From assembly GCF_017833525.1 (NCBI RefSeq), contig NZ_JAFICD010000001.1, positions 124,001-188,000 on the forward strand: a DNA stretch of 64,000 bases, written 5' to 3'. Origin of the DNA: Duganella sp. 1411. GTDB taxonomy: Bacteria > Pseudomonadota > Gammaproteobacteria > Burkholderiales > Burkholderiaceae_D. The notes below the pieces were generated by a model, which did no database searches, was not told the DNA's origin, and saw only the letters and a list, made by a program, of their open reading frames with translations. The position numbers and the translations under genes were made by a program. The stretch's first letter is position 1, and each line of letters begins with the position of its first letter. Shown in pieces: positions 44,260 to 52,534 of this stretch.

Positions 44260-46393
44260 GCGAAAGGCTGCGCGGCGCGCCCAGCACCAGATAGCCGCTG
44301 CCCTGCGCGCCGCCGGCCGAGGCCCAGTAGCTCTTGTCGGTCAGATTGTCGACACGCGCGCGCAGCGTGTAGGTTCGCCCGTCCAGATCCATCTCGAAGC
44401 GCGCGCCCGCGTCAAGCCGGTTCCACGACGGCAGGTTCTGGGTGTTGGCGGCGTTGACCGCCTGCGACGCCGTATGCAGCGCGCGCGCCGACAGGCTCAG
44501 GCCCGGCACGCCCGGCACGTCCCAGTCGACGCCCAGATTGACCTGCGACTTGGGCACGCCGATGACGTCCTTGCCGTCCGTCAGGCCGCCGGCGGTGCGC
44601 CGTTGCGAGGCGTCGAGCCAGGTCACGCCGCCCAGCACGCGCAGGCCGCGCAGCGGTTCGCCGAAGGCCGAGAGCTCGGCGCCACGGTTGCGCTGCTCGC
44701 CGTCGATGCCGAACACCTTGCTGGCCGGGTCCAGCACGCCCTGTGGCTGGGTGGTGGTGAACAGCGCGGCGTTGGCGCCGAAGCGGCCGCCGTCGTACTT
44801 CGCGCCCACTTCCTTCTGGCGCGATTTGTACGGGGCGAAAATCTGGCCGACGTTGACGGCGGTCGATCCGGCCACCGCGCCTTGTTGCAGGCTCTCGATA
44901 TAGTTCGCGTACAGCGACAGCCGTTTCGACGCCTTGTAGACCAGCGCCGCGATCGGCGTGTTCGCGCTTTCGCTGTAGTCGGCGTTTTGCTTGCCGGTGT
45001 TGTAGGCGTAGCCTTGTTGTCCGATGCGTTGGTGGCGCACGCCGACCGTCAGCAGCACGCGGTCGTCGAGGAAGCCCATGCTGTCGGCCAGCGCGCCGCT
45101 GACCAGCTTGACCTTGTTGGTGGTGCGCGGATCGGACAGCGCGTTGCCGAATGTGGTCAACTGCGGCAAGGCCAGCGCCGCCGGGTTGTACAGCGACGTC
45201 GCCTGGTAGGCCGATGTGGCGTAGGCGTTGCGCGAATCGAGCTCGAAGCCGGTGGTGGTCAGCGCCAGCTTGTGGCTCACGGCACCGGTGCGCAGCGCCG
45301 CGCGCAGTCCCAGTTCGCCGGTTTGCACATGGTCCTCGCGGGCGTTGTCGAAGCGGCGGATGTTGCCGGCGCCGGTGGCCGCCGTCAGGTTCAGCGTGCT
45401 GGCCAGGCGGTTGAGTTCATGGCCGCGCCGGCCGCCGAACGAGGCCCACGCCACCACGTCCCTGGCCACGTCCCATTCTCCGCGCAGGGTGCCGAAGACA
45501 TCGCGCTCGCTCGAGTAGTCCCACGGCTGGCCGAAGTTGGCGCCGCCGTCCGGCGCGGCGGGCACCGCCAGCCCGGCGGCGACGTTGACGGCCGGGCGGG
45601 CGTTGCGCATCCGGCTGTCCTGCCAACCCAGGTCGGCCGACAGCCGGAACCCGCGTCCGCGATAGTCGGCGCCCAGCGCGGCCAGTTGCAGCTCGCGGTG
45701 TTCGTCGTCGACGGCGGTGCCGCCCTTGCGCTGCACGGCGTTGAAGCGCACGCCGACGCGGTTCTCGTCGCCGAAGCGGCGCGCGATATCGGTGGCCAAA
45801 TGGGTTTGCCGGCCCGATTGCAGGCCCGCGCTGATTTCGGTCAGCGGTTGGACCGGCGCGCGCTTGGGCAGCAGGTTGATGGCGCCGCCGATGCCGCCGC
45901 CGCTGGGCGAGGCGCCGTTGAGGAAGGTGTTCGCGCCCCGGAAGACCTCGACGCGCTCCAGCAGTTCGGCGGCGATGTACTGGCGCGGCAGCACGCCGTT
46001 CAAGCCGTTGTAGGCCAGATCGTCCGAAGGCACGGGAAAGCCGCGAATGACGTACAGCTCCTGGTAATTACCGAAACCGCGCGCCACGCGCACCGACGGA
46101 TCGCTTTGCAGCACGTCGGCCACGCTGCGCGCCTGCTGGTCCTCGATGAAGCGTTGCGTGTAGTTGGTGCTGTTGAACGGCGTGTCCATGCTGTCCATGT
46201 TGCCAAGCAGGCCGACGCGCCCGCCCTTGGCGACCTGGCCGCCGGCGAATGCTTTCGACAGCCCGGCAGCCGAGGCGTCGGCGCTGGCGCTGATGACGAC
46301 CGTTTGCGGTTCGGCTTCGGTTTGCGCCTGCGAGGGCAGGGCGTACAGCGAGGAGAGGACGCACAACGTCAGCGGCTTTAATACAGGAGGCAT
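44237..46393 (-). CDS. TonB-dependent siderophore receptor
   Basis: 718-residue outer-membrane ferric-siderophore transporter. Signal peptide ends LPSQAQ. The plug domain includes SVADVLQSDPSVRVARGFGN, YVIRGFPVPSDDLAYNGLNG and ERVEVFRGANTFLNGASPSG; the barrel ends with the aromatic LSLTASTEF. The classical fhuE/FpvA-like branch is suggested by the plug. A sequence resembling a Fur box lies about 20 bases before the start codon, so iron repression is expected. No siderophore synthesis genes are adjacent, so it may take up xenosiderophores. Confidence 0.94.
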   Translation of the reverse strand: MPPVLKPLTLCVLSSLYALPSQAQTEAEPQTVVISASADASAAGLSKAFAGGQVAKGGRVGLLGNMDSMDTPFNSTNYTQRFIEDQQARSVADVLQSDPSVRVARGFGNYQELYVIRGFPVPSDDLAYNGLNGVLPRQYIAAELLERVEVFRGANTFLNGASPSGGGIGGAINLLPKRAPVQPLTEISAGLQSGRQTHLATDIARRFGDENRVGVRFNAVQRKGGTAVDDEHRELQLAALGADYRGRGFRLSADLGWQDSRMRNARPAVNVAAGLAVPAAPDGGANFGQPWDYSSERDVFGTLRGEWDVARDVVAWASFGGRRGHELNRLASTLNLTAATGAGNIRRFDNAREDHVQTGELGLRAALRTGAVSHKLALTTTGFELDSRNAYATSAYQATSLYNPAALALPQLTTFGNALSDPRTTNKVKLVSGALADSMGFLDDRVLLTVGVRHQRIGQQGYAYNTGKQNADYSESANTPIAALVYKASKRLSLYANYIESLQQGAVAGSTAVNVGQIFAPYKSRQKEVGAKYDGGRFGANAALFTTTQPQGVLDPASKVFGIDGEQRNRGAELSAFGEPLRGLRVLGGVTWLDASQRRTAGGLTDGKDVIGVPKSQVNLGVDWDVPGVPGLSLSARALHTASQAVNAANTQNLPSWNRLDAGARFEMDLDGRTYTLRARVDNLTDKSYWASAGGAQGSGYLVLGAPRSLSLTASTEF

Positions 46394-46412
46394 GGAAAGG
46401 TCTGTGGATGAG

Positions 46413-46431
46413 AATGATTGTTATTATCATT
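46413..46431 (-). promoter_or_regulatory. Fur box of siderophore receptor
   Basis: On the receptor strand it reads AATGATAATAACAATCATT, followed by CTC. This is close to the AATGATAATNNTTCTCATT-like Fur consensus of proteobacteria. It lies 20 bases before the receptor start codon, so it would overlap the transcription start or the early leader. Confidence 0.78.
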
Positions 46432-46458
46432 CAAATCCACGGAGCTGTACACTCCCAC

Positions 46459-47787
46459 TTATGGGATAGCCGGCGGCGCCACGCCCTGGACGCCGGCCAG
46501 GCCGAGGATGGTGAGCATGACGTTCTGCGGTCCGGTGTGGGCATTCTTCGGCGACCACCACTCGTTCTTTTCGGAGTGGTAGCCACCCGAGCTGCCGCCG
46601 CCGGACATCGTGATGGCCGGGATGCCAAGGCTCATCGGCAGGTTGGCGTCGGTGGAGTGGGCGCTGTCGAGCGCCGCCGGCCGGCCTTGCGCGGTGGCCG
46701 CCGCCAGCGCCAGTTTGACGATGGTCGAATCCTTGGCCATCTGGCCGGCGGGCCGGTCGCCGATCAGTTTTATCTCGGCGGTGATGGCCTTGCTGTTCCA
46801 GCGTTGGTTGGTGTCGTCCACGCCCTGCTGGATCGCCGCCTTGATCTGTTGTTCGACCTTGGCCAGCAAGGGCGCGTCGGCCGAGCGGATGTCGATCAGC
46901 AGGCTGGCCTCGGCGGCGATGCTGTTGACCGATTGCCCGCCCTGGACCACGCCGACGTTGAAGGTGACCTTGGGTTCGGCCGGCACGCGCACCTCGTCGA
47001 TGCGGGCGATGGCGCGGCCGGCCGCGTGCACCGCCGACGGCAGGCCGAAGCCTTCGTAGCTATGGCCGCCCGGACCGCGCAGCGTGACCTTGAAGCGGCG
47101 GCTGCCGGTACCGATGTGGGTGACCGGGTCGCCGTCCGCGCCCAGCGCCGGTTCCAGGCCGACGAAGGCCTTGATGTCCTTGCGTTGGTTGAACAGGTGC
47201 TTGACGCCTTTCAGATCGCCCAGGCCTTCCTCGCCGACGTTGGCGCAGACCAGGACGTCGCCCTCGGTGGCGATGCCGGCGTCGCGCATGGCGTTGACGA
47301 TGGTGAGCATGGCCGCCAGCGAGCGAGCGTTGTCGGCGATGCCCGGCGCGTACAGGCGGCCGTCCTTTTCGCGTACGGTCAGGTCGGTGCCGGCCGGGTA
47401 GACCGTGTCGAGATGGGCCGCCAGCACGATGGTCGGACCTTTGCCGCTGCCGCGCCAGGTGCCCAGCACGTTGCCCGCGTCGTCCAGGTGCACGTCGCGC
47501 AGGCCGGCGGCCTTCATGCGCGCCAGGTAGTCGGCGGCGCGCGCGCCTTCGGCGAAGGTCGGCGCCGGGATGGCGTTGATGGCCAGCGTGTTGGCGGTGG
47601 TGGTCGGCTCGTTCTTTTCGATATAGGCCAGCGCCTGTTTCACCGCCGGCTGCGCGGCGATGCGCGCCATGCCGCGGTCCTGGTCCTGGTTCTGGGCCTG
47701 GTTCTGGGCCTGGGCCTGGGCCTGGGCCTGCAGCGCGAGCGTCAGGGCGGTGGCGGCGATGGTGAGCAGCAGGGGGCTTGCGGGCAT
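46459..47787 (-). CDS. M20-family metallopeptidase
   Basis: 442-residue exported M20/M25/M40 dipeptidase- or aminoacylase-like hydrolase. The signal peptide is followed by a Gln/Ala/Asn-rich stretch encoded by nine copies of a six-base repeat. Zinc ligands are in VLAAHLDTVYP, GIADNARSLAA, VGEEGLGDLKG and YHSEKNEWW; the lid domain has GGHSYEGFGLPSAVHAAGR. AGGA precedes the ATG. It is 14 bases downstream of a hybrid sensor kinase, which in turn is six bases from an aminotransferase-like gene, so the three probably form one transcript. Substrate is unknown. Confidence 0.9.
   Translation of the reverse strand: MPASPLLLTIAATALTLALQAQAQAQAQNQAQNQDQDRGMARIAAQPAVKQALAYIEKNEPTTTANTLAINAIPAPTFAEGARAADYLARMKAAGLRDVHLDDAGNVLGTWRGSGKGPTIVLAAHLDTVYPAGTDLTVREKDGRLYAPGIADNARSLAAMLTIVNAMRDAGIATEGDVLVCANVGEEGLGDLKGVKHLFNQRKDIKAFVGLEPALGADGDPVTHIGTGSRRFKVTLRGPGGHSYEGFGLPSAVHAAGRAIARIDEVRVPAEPKVTFNVGVVQGGQSVNSIAAEASLLIDIRSADAPLLAKVEQQIKAAIQQGVDDTNQRWNSKAITAEIKLIGDRPAGQMAKDSTIVKLALAAATAQGRPAALDSAHSTDANLPMSLGIPAITMSGGGSSGGYHSEKNEWWSPKNAHTGPQNVMLTILGLAGVQGVAPPAIP
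47676..47729. repeat. Nine-copy hexanucleotide tandem repeat in M20 peptidase gene
   Basis: Nine units of GGNCCT/GGTTCT type (most are GGGCCT) encode the Ala/Gln/Asn/Asp tract just after the peptidase signal peptide. As the unit is six bases, copy-number changes keep the frame and would only lengthen or shorten the linker. Confidence 0.85.
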
Positions 47788-47801
47788 TGGGGTCCTGTTG
47801 G

Positions 47802-50006
47802 TTAGTGGAGGGTGGCGATCACCGCCAGCAAGCCGTCGACATCGAGCGGCTTGACGAAATAATGGTCGAAACCGGCGTCCCTGGCCAGCTCCTTGTCCTC
47901 GCGGCGGCCGTACCCGGTGACCGCCACTAGCGTGGCGTTGGCCGTTTGCGGCAGCTGGCGCAGTCCGCGCGCCAGGTCGTTGCCGCTGATGTCGGGCAGG
48001 CCGATGTCGAGCAGGCACAGTTGCGGCCCGATCGCCTGGGCGATCTCCAGCCCGGCGTGGGCGGTGTGGGCCACGAAGACCTCGTGGCCGACCGTTTCAA
48101 GCAGCAGCTGCAGCGTTTGGGCGGCGTCGATGTTATCGTCGACCACCAGCACCCGCAGCCTGGTTTGCGGCTTGGGCACCGGCTTGGCCGATGGCGGCGA
48201 TTGCGGGCCGGCCGAACCGGGCAGCGTGATGGTGAACGTGCTGCCTTTCTGGTCGCCGCCGCTGTCGACGGCCACCGTCCCGCCGTGCAGTTCGACCAGC
48301 GTCTTGACCAGCGCCAGCCCCAGTCCCAGCCCGCCCTGCGAGCGGTCCGGATTGCGGTCGGCCTGGGCGAACAGCTCGAACACGCGGCCGCGCAATTCCT
48401 CCGACATGCCGATGCCGTTGTCGCTGATGATCATCTTGACCCGCTCCGTCTCGGCGCGCACCTGCAGGCGGATGGTGCCGCCGGCCGGCGTGTACTTGGC
48501 CGCGTTGTTGAGCACATTGACCAGCACCTGCACCAGCCGTTTATGGTCGCCCATGACTTGCAGCGGCGTTTCCGGCAGCGCCAGCTCGAAGCGGTGCTGC
48601 TTGGCGCGCATCATCGGGTCGGCCTGTTCGACGGCGTCGGCGATGACGTCGGTCACGTTCAGCGGCACGCGCGTCAACGTCACCAGGCCGCGCGTGACGC
48701 GCGAGACGTCGAGCAGGTCGTCGACCAGGCGCGTCATGTGGGTGACCTGGCGCACGATGATGCCGGCGGTGCGCTCGACCGCCTGCGGGCTGGCGTTGCC
48801 GCTCTGGAGCAGCTGGGCGCCGGCGCTGATCGGCGCCAGCGGGTTGCGCAGCTCGTGCGCCAGCATCGCCAGGAATTCGTCCTTGCGCTGGTCGGCCTGG
48901 CGCAGCTGGGTCTCGGCCTGCAGGTGCTGCAGCTCCTTCTCCTGCAGCGCGGCGGCCATGGCGTCGAGCGCGCGCGCCAGTTCGCTGATCTCCTCGTTGC
49001 CGTAGGCGATGCCGCTGCGCGCGCCCAGCGAGCCGGAGGCGATGCTGTTGGCGGTGGTGGCCAGCCGCTTGACCCGGCGCAGCACCAGCACGTCGCCGAC
49101 GAACCACGCCGCCAGCAGCGCCAGGATCAGCGTCGCCGACAGCGCCAGCAGGTCGAGCTTCTGGTCGCGCCGCGCGGCCCGGGTGATGTCGTCGGCCGGG
49201 ATGCCGATCGTGACGATGTAGTCCGACAGCCCCTTGGCGCCGACGCGGGCGAAGCGGTGCAGCCGTTCGACGCCGTCCGGCCCGGTCAGCAGCACCGGCT
49301 TGCCCGGTTCGCCGGCCATCGCCGCGCGCATTTCGGGCCACACCTGCTTGCCGTACCATTGTTCCGGATGGGGCTTGCGGGCGATGATCAGGCCCTCGGA
49401 GTCGGCGGTCATCAGCAGCGAACCGGGTGGCAGCTGGATATCGGCGACGAAGCGATCGAGCTTGGTCAGGTCGAGCGCGGCGAACAGCACGGCCTGCACC
49501 TGCTGGCCCTCGTCGAGCAGCGGATAGGTGAGGTTGACGGTGTGCTTCTGGATCACCCGGCCGAAGACGTAGCCGCCGGCGACGAAACGGCGCAAATGGA
49601 CGGCGCGGCGGAAATGCGTGCGGTCGCCCAGGTTGACCGGGGTCTTGGACGGGATGGCGCTGCAGGTGACGTCGCCGTTGAGCTGGATCAGGCCGAAGTT
49701 GGCGTAGTCGGGGTTTTGCCGCTGTATGCCGGCCAGCAGGCGGCTGCAATGGGCCTGGTCGCCCGTCAGATCGGGCACGCCGGCCAGGTCGCGCAGGATC
49801 TGGCGCGCGCTTTCGATCGATTGGGCCTCGTTGGCGGCGGCCAGGTTGGTCAGCCGCTGCAGATTTTCCTCGGCCACGCGGATGGCGTGTTCGCGTTCGC
49901 GCACGCCGCTGACGATGGTCATTACGGCGATCGGCGCGATCGCCAGCGCCACCAGCAAAATCAGCCGGCCGCGCAGCGTATTGAGTTGAAAAAGGAGGAA
50001 GGCCAC
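47802..50006 (-). CDS. Hybrid sensor histidine kinase with receiver domain
   Basis: 734-residue membrane kinase: TM near residues 12-32, a periplasmic double-Cache-type sensor (DPYANFG-like NPDYANFGLIQLNGDVTCSA, TYPLLDEGQQVQAVLFAALD), TM near 285-305, HAMP, HisKA with H-box LAMLAHELRNPLAPIS near 378, HATPase (NAAKYTPAGG, DNGIGM, GGLGLGLALVK) and a C-terminal receiver with phospho-acceptor Asp in LCLLDIGLPDISG near 667. The start is GTG, six bases after the stop of the aminotransferase-like gene, with no clear Shine-Dalgarno, so translational coupling is likely. Cache sensors of this class often bind amino acids or carboxylates. No DNA-binding partner is next to it. Confidence 0.92.
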   Translation of the reverse strand: MAFLLFQLNTLRGRLILLVALAIAPIAVMTIVSGVREREHAIRVAEENLQRLTNLAAANEAQSIESARQILRDLAGVPDLTGDQAHCSRLLAGIQRQNPDYANFGLIQLNGDVTCSAIPSKTPVNLGDRTHFRRAVHLRRFVAGGYVFGRVIQKHTVNLTYPLLDEGQQVQAVLFAALDLTKLDRFVADIQLPPGSLLMTADSEGLIIARKPHPEQWYGKQVWPEMRAAMAGEPGKPVLLTGPDGVERLHRFARVGAKGLSDYIVTIGIPADDITRAARRDQKLDLLALSATLILALLAAWFVGDVLVLRRVKRLATTANSIASGSLGARSGIAYGNEEISELARALDAMAAALQEKELQHLQAETQLRQADQRKDEFLAMLAHELRNPLAPISAGAQLLQSGNASPQAVERTAGIIVRQVTHMTRLVDDLLDVSRVTRGLVTLTRVPLNVTDVIADAVEQADPMMRAKQHRFELALPETPLQVMGDHKRLVQVLVNVLNNAAKYTPAGGTIRLQVRAETERVKMIISDNGIGMSEELRGRVFELFAQADRNPDRSQGGLGLGLALVKTLVELHGGTVAVDSGGDQKGSTFTITLPGSAGPQSPPSAKPVPKPQTRLRVLVVDDNIDAAQTLQLLLETVGHEVFVAHTAHAGLEIAQAIGPQLCLLDIGLPDISGNDLARGLRQLPQTANATLVAVTGYGRREDKELARDAGFDHYFVKPLDVDGLLAVIATLH

Positions 50007-50012
50007 AGCGGC

Positions 50013-51164
50013 TCAGTGGGCGCGGTAAAGCGCGTTGCCGAATTCGACGATGGACAGCACGCCGCGCCGCAGCGTGGCCACGTCGTCCGAGATGTAGCCG
50101 AGGCGGATGTGGCCCGGCACGCCCAGCGCCTCGCCCGGCATCACCGCCACCGAGCGCTCGGCCAGCAGCCGCTCGGCCAGCGCGTTGGTGTCCATGGTCA
50201 GCCGCGAGACGTCGGCCCACAGGTAAGGCCCGGAGGCGGGAGCGTGCATCGTCAGCCAGGGCAGGCCGGCGGTCAGCTCGAGCACCAGGTCGCGTCGGGC
50301 GCGGTAATCGGCCATCATGCCGGGCGGCTCGTCCGATTCGAAGGCCGCCGCCAGCGCCAGTTGGGTGAGCATCGGCGCGGCGGCCGTGATCGGGCCCTGC
50401 AAGGTCTCCATGGCCGTCACCAGCTGCGGCGGCGCCACCGCGAAACCGGCGCGCCAGCCCATCATCGCGTGGCTTTGCGAGGCCGAGAACAAGGTGACGA
50501 CGCCCAGTTCGCGCCAGTCCGGGCGCGAGGCCAGGCTGACGTGGGCGCCGTCGAAGATCAGCTTCTCGTAGCTTTCGTCGACGATGGCGCGGGTGCCGGT
50601 GCGCTTGAGCCACGCGCCGACGCAGTCGATTTCGGCCGGCGTGAGCACCGCGCCGGTCGGGTTGTGCGGGTTGTTGATGATGAGGATGGCGGCCGGCGGC
50701 AGGCAGTCGAGCAGCTCGGTGGTGATGACGTCGGGCAGGTCGACCAGCACCGGTTGCAGCCCCAGCAGGCGGCTGGTGGCCACGTAGGCCGGCCAGTGCG
50801 GTTTGAAGATGATGACCCGGTCGCCCGGATCGGCCATCACGTACAGCGCCTGGTACAGCGCCTGTTTGGCGCCGTTGGTGACCAGGATGTCGGCCGGCGT
50901 GGCGTCGATGCGATTTTCCTTGACCAGCTTGGCGGCCAGCCGCGCGCGCACCGCCGCGTCGCCGACGACGGCGGTGTAGGCCAGCGCCGGCTGGCGCAAG
51001 CCCTCGCTGACGGCTTCGAGCACCGTCGCAGGGGCCTGGAAATGCGAGATCGCGATGGAAAAATCGATCACCTCCTCGCCGCCCGCCTTCATCGCCTCGA
51101 CCCGGCCGTGCATGGCCGTCGTCGCGAGCGGCCTGGAACGGGCTATGCGTTGGGAAATTTCCAT
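50013..51164 (-). CDS. Class I/II aminotransferase-like protein with PLP lysine replaced by Gln
   Basis: 383-residue protein of the aspartate-aminotransferase fold. Most PLP contacts are intact: TNGAKQALYQALYVMADPGD, NNPHNPTGAVLT, the cofactor Asp in IVDESYEKLIF and the carboxylate Arg in GHIRLGYI near residue 352. The Schiff-base position, normally SxSKxxxxxGWR, here reads FSASQSHAMMGWRAGF, so the catalytic Lys is Gln230 (codon CAA at 50475-50477). It cannot form the normal internal aldimine. The start is set by AGGGA eight bases before ATG. It heads a probable operon with a hybrid kinase and an M20 peptidase, and is divergent from a LivK-type binding protein. Confidence 0.88.
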   Translation of the reverse strand: MEISQRIARSRPLATTAMHGRVEAMKAGGEEVIDFSIAISHFQAPATVLEAVSEGLRQPALAYTAVVGDAAVRARLAAKLVKENRIDATPADILVTNGAKQALYQALYVMADPGDRVIIFKPHWPAYVATSRLLGLQPVLVDLPDVITTELLDCLPPAAILIINNPHNPTGAVLTPAEIDCVGAWLKRTGTRAIVDESYEKLIFDGAHVSLASRPDWRELGVVTLFSASQSHAMMGWRAGFAVAPPQLVTAMETLQGPITAAAPMLTQLALAAAFESDEPPGMMADYRARRDLVLELTAGLPWLTMHAPASGPYLWADVSRLTMDTNALAERLLAERSVAVMPGEALGVPGHIRLGYISDDVATLRRGVLSIVEFGNALYRAH

Positions 51165-51287
51165 CTTGATATCCCTGAGGCAATTGTTTCGATAAATTAT
51201 TTTACTGCACTTATACCGGGAGCAACGCACGGATGGCGTGCTCTGGTGTCGAATGGTATCCTTGCCAAGTTAACCATGAAGGATTGT

Positions 51288-52463
51288 ATGAAGTTCCCAA
51301 CAAAAGCAAGCGCAATAAATCCCGCAACGATCGCCGGCGCCGCCGCGCTGGCCCTGGCCCTGGCGCCGGCCGCACAGGCGCAGGACATCATTAAAATCGG
51401 CCACGTGGCCGCCACGTCGGGCCCGATCGCCCACCTGGGCAAGGACAACGAGAACGGCGCCCGCATGGCGGTCGAGGAGCTCAATGCCCAAGGAGTGGTC
51501 ATCGGCGGCAAAAAATACAAGATCGTGCTGCAGGCGGAAGACGACGCCGCCGATCCGAAGCAGGGCACGGCCGTCGCGCAAAAACTGGCCGACGCCGGCG
51601 TGCAGGGCGTGATCGGGCACGAGACGTCCGGCACCACCATTCCGGCCTCGCGGATTTACCACGACGCCGGCATCCCGCAGATTTCGCCGTCGGCCAGCAA
51701 TCCGCAATACACGCGCCAGCGCTACAACACCGCCTTCCGCAACATCGCCAACGACGAGCAGCTGGGCGCCGCGCTGGCGCGCTACGCCGTGCAAAGCGTC
51801 AAGGCCAAGCGCATCGCCGTCATCGACGACCGCACCGCCTACGGCAAGGGGCTGGCCGATGAATTCATCAAGAACGTCAAGCGCGGCGGCGCGGCGTCCG
51901 GATCGGCGATCGTCTCGACCCAGTTCACCAACGACAAGGCCACCGACTTCAGCGCCATCCTCACGGCGATCAAGGCCACCAAGCCGGATATGATTTTCTT
52001 CGGCGGCATGGACGCGGTGGCCGGCCCGATGCTGCGCCAGATGAAGCAACTGGCGATCCCGATCAAGTTCATGGGCGGCGACGGCATGTGTTCGGACTCG
52101 GTGCCGAGGTTGGCCGGTGACGCCATGAGCGACGGCCAGGTGATTTGCGCGGAAGCGGGCGGGGTCGAGCCGTCGCAGGAAAAAGGCATGGCCGATTTCC
52201 GCGTGGCGTACAAGAAGCGCTATGGGATCGAGGTGCAGACGTACGCGCCGTACACCTACGACGCGCTGATGACGATGGTGGCGGCGATGCGCAAGGCCGG
52301 CTCGCCGGAACCGGCCAGGTATCTGCCGGAGCTGGCCAAGATCCAGTACAAGGGCGTGACCGGCAATATCTCGTTCGACGCGCGCGGCGACGTGCGCGAT
52401 GGCGTGCTGACGATTTACACGTTCAAGAACGGCCGCCGCGACAAGCTGGCGGTGGTCAAGTAA
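51288..52463 (+). CDS. Branched-chain amino-acid type ABC substrate-binding protein (LivK-like)
   Basis: 391-residue periplasmic binding protein with signal peptide (ending PAAQAQ) and a LivJ/LivK fold: IIKIGHVAATSGPIAHLGKD, HETSGTTIPASRIYHDAGIP, SPSASNPQYT and the C-terminal YDALMTMVAAMRKAGS. AAGGA precedes the chosen ATG; another ATG lies four codons upstream. No permease or ATPase genes are adjacent, so it either serves a remote Liv transporter or presents ligand to a sensor. It is divergent from the aminotransferase-like/kinase/peptidase operon, across 123 bases. Confidence 0.93.
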   Translation: MKFPTKASAINPATIAGAAALALALAPAAQAQDIIKIGHVAATSGPIAHLGKDNENGARMAVEELNAQGVVIGGKKYKIVLQAEDDAADPKQGTAVAQKLADAGVQGVIGHETSGTTIPASRIYHDAGIPQISPSASNPQYTRQRYNTAFRNIANDEQLGAALARYAVQSVKAKRIAVIDDRTAYGKGLADEFIKNVKRGGAASGSAIVSTQFTNDKATDFSAILTAIKATKPDMIFFGGMDAVAGPMLRQMKQLAIPIKFMGGDGMCSDSVPRLAGDAMSDGQVICAEAGGVEPSQEKGMADFRVAYKKRYGIEVQTYAPYTYDALMTMVAAMRKAGSPEPARYLPELAKIQYKGVTGNISFDARGDVRDGVLTIYTFKNGRRDKLAVVK

Positions 52464-52470
52464 GGAGACA

Positions 52471-52502
52471 CGTAGGGCGGATTAGCGAAGCGTAATCCGC
52501 CA
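52471..52502 (+). repeat. GTAG REP with eroded second arm
   Basis: Intact plus-oriented copy followed by the TGCATGCGCC spacer. Where the second arm should be (about 52525-52545) the sequence GATGGGGGCTTACG differs from the expected GATGGCGGATTACG at two positions. The stop codon of the adjacent TonB-receptor gene lies in this eroded arm. Confidence 0.8.
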
Positions 52503-52534
52503 TGCATGCGCCGCCGGCGGCCCAAGATGGGGGC

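Noticed and set aside
47946-51287. Very long plus-strand frame reading into the LivK gene
   Set aside because: It is antisense of the kinase and aminotransferase-like genes; only the part from 51288 has coding character and a signal peptide.
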